Source: Pedobacter sp. | GTDB taxonomy: Bacteria > Bacteroidota > Bacteroidia > Sphingobacteriales > Sphingobacteriaceae | Direction of reading: 5' to 3' | DNA length: 6,861 bases | Assembly (NCBI GenBank): GCA_030149995.1 | Contig: JASLGV010000040.1 | Coordinates: 1-6,861, forward strand | In this document: positions 4,176-6,861 of the stretch, in pieces | Layout: each line of letters opens with the position of its first letter | Numbering within the stretch: position 1 is the first letter of the stretch | Notes under the pieces: generated by a model | Database searches by the model: none | What the model saw: only the letters and a program-made list of their open reading frames with translations | Told to the model about the DNA's origin: nothing | Translations under genes and position numbers: made by a program

Positions 4176-6861
4176 ATGTCCGGAAAACAAGTCTTCCAAA
4201 CCGAAACAAAAAGAAGGTGGCATACCTTTACATGGGTAAGCCGCACATTGTTTTTAGTATTTATCATTGCAGTTATCTGCGTTGCCTTTACGTTGTCTTC
4301 TGTTGAAGCACCCAATCTCTCGTTTATAAATGTGAATACACCTTTAACGGAAAAAAAACTTGCACAATTAAAAAAATCGCAGCAATACAAAGTTTTTTCT
4401 GTGGAGAAATCAAAGCTGGAGAAAATCAAGAAAGACCGCGAAAAAAGAAACCTCGTTCACCGTGGCGACAACAAACGGATAAACCTTGGCTTTTATGTAA
4501 GCTGGGCCGGAACAAGAGATAAATCCTTGTCTAACTTAAAGCGCAACATCAGTCACCTGGATATGGTGGCCACAGAGTCGTTTTTCTTAAATGGCGACTC
4601 CATTGTAGACAAAGCCGATACCGCTGCTTTAAAAGTTATTCTGGGCGCTAAAAAAATACCGCTGGCAGTTGTTTCCAACTACCACACAGACCACTGGGAT
4701 GGCAATGCTGTAAAAAGGTTGTTGAATAACCCCGCAGAACAGGAGAAAATGATTTCGAACCTGCTTGCACTCACCAAAAAACATGGCTTTAAAGGCATTA
4801 ACATCGATTTTGAAGAATTAAACCTCGAAACAGACGGGCCATTTAATGCTTTCATGAAAAATCTTTACACCCGTTTTCATGCCGAAAAACTGATTGTATC
4901 ACAGGATATTTCGCCCGAAAACGACGATTATAAACCAGAAATATTACAGCATTATAATGATTACATCATTCTGATGGCTTACGACCAGCATACCGATCAA
5001 AGTAATGCCGGCGATATTTCGCACCAGGAATGGGTAGAAGAGCAACTCGATAATCTTTGTAGTAAAATGGATGCCAACAAGGTAATCCTGGCCCTCGCCT
5101 GTTACGGTTACGACTGGCCTAAAAACAGCGTGGGTAAAAGTGTTACCTATGAGCAAGCCATGACAACTGCCATTACCTACAAAAGCAAGGTAAATTACGA
5201 CCCGGCCTCTGCCAATTCATACTACAGCTATAAAGACGCAAGTGGCATTGAGCACGATGTGTACTTTACAGATGCAGCTACCAATTTTAATTTAATCAGG
5301 AAAGCAGACGACTGGAACATTGCCGGTATTGCGCTCTGGAGACTGGGTTCGGAGGATAAACGCTTGTGGCAGTTCATTTCCAACAACCTTACCCTGGACT
5401 CTCTACGCAAAAAACCTGTAGATCTCCGGAAAATATCTGCTTTAACCATTGGCGGCATTCAATACATTGGCGATGGAGAAATTCTCGATTTAACAGCAAC
5501 GCCAAACCCTGGCAGTGTAAATTTCACCCTGAATAAAAGTGATTTCACCATTGCCAACCAACGTTATACCAGACTTCCCTCTCCTTATGTAATCAGAAGA
5601 TTTGGCGAAGCCGATAAAAAGATTGTGCTCACTTTCGATGATGGTCCTGATCCGGTTTACACGCCACAGGTATTGAATATATTAAAACAGGAGAAAGTGC
5701 CAGCCTGCTTTTTCGTGGTGGGAATTATGGCCGAAAAAAACATGGAACTCCTCAGACAGGAATACAACGACGGTTATGAAATTGGGAACCACACCTTCTT
5801 TCATCCGGATATGTCTGCCATTGGTCCGCGCCGGGTTAAATTTGAGCTGAATGCTACCCGCAGGCTTATAGAATGTGTAACCGGCCACAGTACCATCCTG
5901 TTCAGGGCGCCTTTTAATGCAGATGCAGAGCCGCAAAATATCTCTGAAATACTGCCTGTTGCCCAAAGCCGCAAGGAAAATTACATCAATATTGGCGAAT
6001 ATATTGATCCTGAAGACTGGCAACCCGGTAAAACAGCAGATGAGATTTTTAACGAGGTGGTAAAACAACAGAACAACGGTAATATCCTCTTACTGCACGA
6101 TGCAGGTGGTAACCGCGAAGCAACAGTTTCCGCTTTGCCACGCATTATTAAATACTTTAAACAAAAAGGATATACGTTTACAACCGTGGTCGATTTGATG
6201 GGCAAAAAAAGATCTGAACTGATGCCTGCTGTAAAATCAACCGCCAACACTGGTTTCACCGGTTCGGGCGATTACTTTTTCATTACGTTCTTTTACTATG
6301 GCAACATGATTTTAAATGTTGTTTTCACCATAGCCATTGTGCTGGCCATTCTAAGAACCATTTTTATTGCTTACCTGGCCATCAGGCAAAAAAGAAAAGC
6401 AGCTAAAAATGTGAATAAACTTGTTAAAAATCCTTCAGAAAAAGTAAGCATCATTATCCCGGCCTATAATGAAGAAGTAACAGCCATTCATACGATCGAC
6501 AGCTTGCTTCAAACATCTTACCCGGATTTTGAGTTAATTTTTGTCGACGACGGATCAAAAGATAAAACATTTGAAATTGTCAATAACCAATATGGCAACC
6601 ACCCGCAGGTAAAGGTCTACAGAAAAGAAAACGGCGGTAAGGCATCGGCCCTGAATTTCGGAATATCAAAAGCTACAGCCAACTATATCATCTGTATTGA
6701 TGCCGATACCCAGTTAAAAACAGATGCCGTAACCGAACTGATGCGTTATTTCTACCGTGATAAAATAGCGGCTGTTGCCGGAACCGTAAAAGTGGGTAAT
6801 GCACACAACATTATTACCAAATGGCAATCAATAGAATACATCACAGCACAGAACATGGACA
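4176..6861 (+). CDS. GH18 - polysaccharide deacetylase (NodB/CE4) - family 2 glycosyltransferase fusion, 3' end outside window
   Basis: The frame stays open for 895 codons to the window end. The basic start (KRR at 12-14) precedes a transmembrane segment at about 24-42, so the next part should be outside the cytoplasmic membrane. The GH18-like domain (about 103-395) has LGFYVSW, INIDFEEL with D211 and candidate acid E213, MAYDQH (Y269, D270), YGYDW (310-314) and IALWRLG. After a small beta-rich linker, the NodB domain (about 480-685) has TFDDGPD (D488 base, D489 metal), NHTFFH (metal ligands H539, H543), RAPF (R577), DPEDW (D614) and LLLHD (H641): all five CE4 motifs. A second membrane segment (about 711-736) ends in RQKRK, returning the chain to the cytoplasm. 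The GT2 domain begins VSIIIPAYNEE (757-767), then VDDGSKDKT (D791, D792), GGKASALN and the metal-binding DAD (842-844). The QxxRW motif and export helices must lie downstream. By analogy with PgaB and PgaC, the likely role is synthesis and deacetylation of an exported beta-linked N-acetylglucosamine polymer, or cell-wall glycan remodelling. Domain calls are strong; the product is inferred. Confidence 0.92.
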   Translation, partial: MSGKQVFQTETKRRWHTFTWVSRTLFLVFIIAVICVAFTLSSVEAPNLSFINVNTPLTEKKLAQLKKSQQYKVFSVEKSKLEKIKKDREKRNLVHRGDNKRINLGFYVSWAGTRDKSLSNLKRNISHLDMVATESFFLNGDSIVDKADTAALKVILGAKKIPLAVVSNYHTDHWDGNAVKRLLNNPAEQEKMISNLLALTKKHGFKGINIDFEELNLETDGPFNAFMKNLYTRFHAEKLIVSQDISPENDDYKPEILQHYNDYIILMAYDQHTDQSNAGDISHQEWVEEQLDNLCSKMDANKVILALACYGYDWPKNSVGKSVTYEQAMTTAITYKSKVNYDPASANSYYSYKDASGIEHDVYFTDAATNFNLIRKADDWNIAGIALWRLGSEDKRLWQFISNNLTLDSLRKKPVDLRKISALTIGGIQYIGDGEILDLTATPNPGSVNFTLNKSDFTIANQRYTRLPSPYVIRRFGEADKKIVLTFDDGPDPVYTPQVLNILKQEKVPACFFVVGIMAEKNMELLRQEYNDGYEIGNHTFFHPDMSAIGPRRVKFELNATRRLIECVTGHSTILFRAPFNADAEPQNISEILPVAQSRKENYINIGEYIDPEDWQPGKTADEIFNEVVKQQNNGNILLLHDAGGNREATVSALPRIIKYFKQKGYTFTTVVDLMGKKRSELMPAVKSTANTGFTGSGDYFFITFFYYGNMILNVVFTIAIVLAILRTIFIAYLAIRQKRKAAKNVNKLVKNPSEKVSIIIPAYNEEVTAIHTIDSLLQTSYPDFELIFVDDGSKDKTFEIVNNQYGNHPQVKVYRKENGGKASALNFGISKATANYIICIDADTQLKTDAVTELMRYFYRDKIAAVAGTVKVGNAHNIITKWQSIEYITAQNMD

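Noticed and set aside
5682..6068. 128-aa minus-strand frame within the deacetylase domain
   Set aside because: It lies fully inside a + strand region carrying conserved NodB motifs, and its own translation shows no coherent domain.
1..6861. Mobile element, defence system or CRISPR array
   Set aside because: No transposase, integrase, nuclease, toxin-antitoxin pair, direct-repeat array or flanking repeats were seen, and the genes look like ordinary chromosomal families.

Overview
The window looks like a chromosomal segment of a Bacteroidota bacterium, most likely of the Sphingobacteriaceae (Pedobacter-like). This is inferred from the protein families and their order, the lack of clear Shine-Dalgarno sequences before most starts, AT-rich intergenic DNA with TAnnTTTG-type -7 promoter elements, and moderate GC. 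No database search was possible. All supported genes lie on the + strand. I see no tRNA, rRNA, CRISPR array, insertion sequence, attachment site or phage gene.

Region 1 (1-1557): the C-terminal end of a class I glutamine amidotransferase-like protein (GTQFHPEAD motif), then, 76 bp on, a complete 396-aa ATP-grasp-like protein. Together they suggest a small-molecule amidation or ligation pathway whose product cannot be read from the sequence.

Region 2 (1646-4013): a redox/stress-flavoured cluster. It holds a 52-aa single-span membrane protein with a cysteine-rich tail (FeoB-associated type), a Crp/Fnr-superfamily regulator 12 bp downstream, a cytoplasmic YceI-family lipocalin-like protein, and a pirin-family cupin with all four metal ligands. 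A 7-bp inverted repeat just upstream of a TAnnTTTG element precedes yceI and may be an operator. A perfect 11-bp-stem hairpin separates yceI from pirin. A strong intrinsic terminator (4042-4085) closes the cluster.

Region 3 (4176-6861, running off the window): one very large open frame of at least 895 codons that encodes, in order, a membrane anchor, a GH18 glycosidase-like domain, a NodB/CE4 polysaccharide deacetylase domain, a second membrane segment and a family 2 glycosyltransferase. Its predicted topology puts hydrolase and deacetylase outside the membrane and the synthase inside. It is a single-chain counterpart of the functions that PgaB (deacetylase plus glycosidase) and PgaC (synthase) share between two proteins in poly-N-acetylglucosamine export. 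This is the most interesting object in the window.
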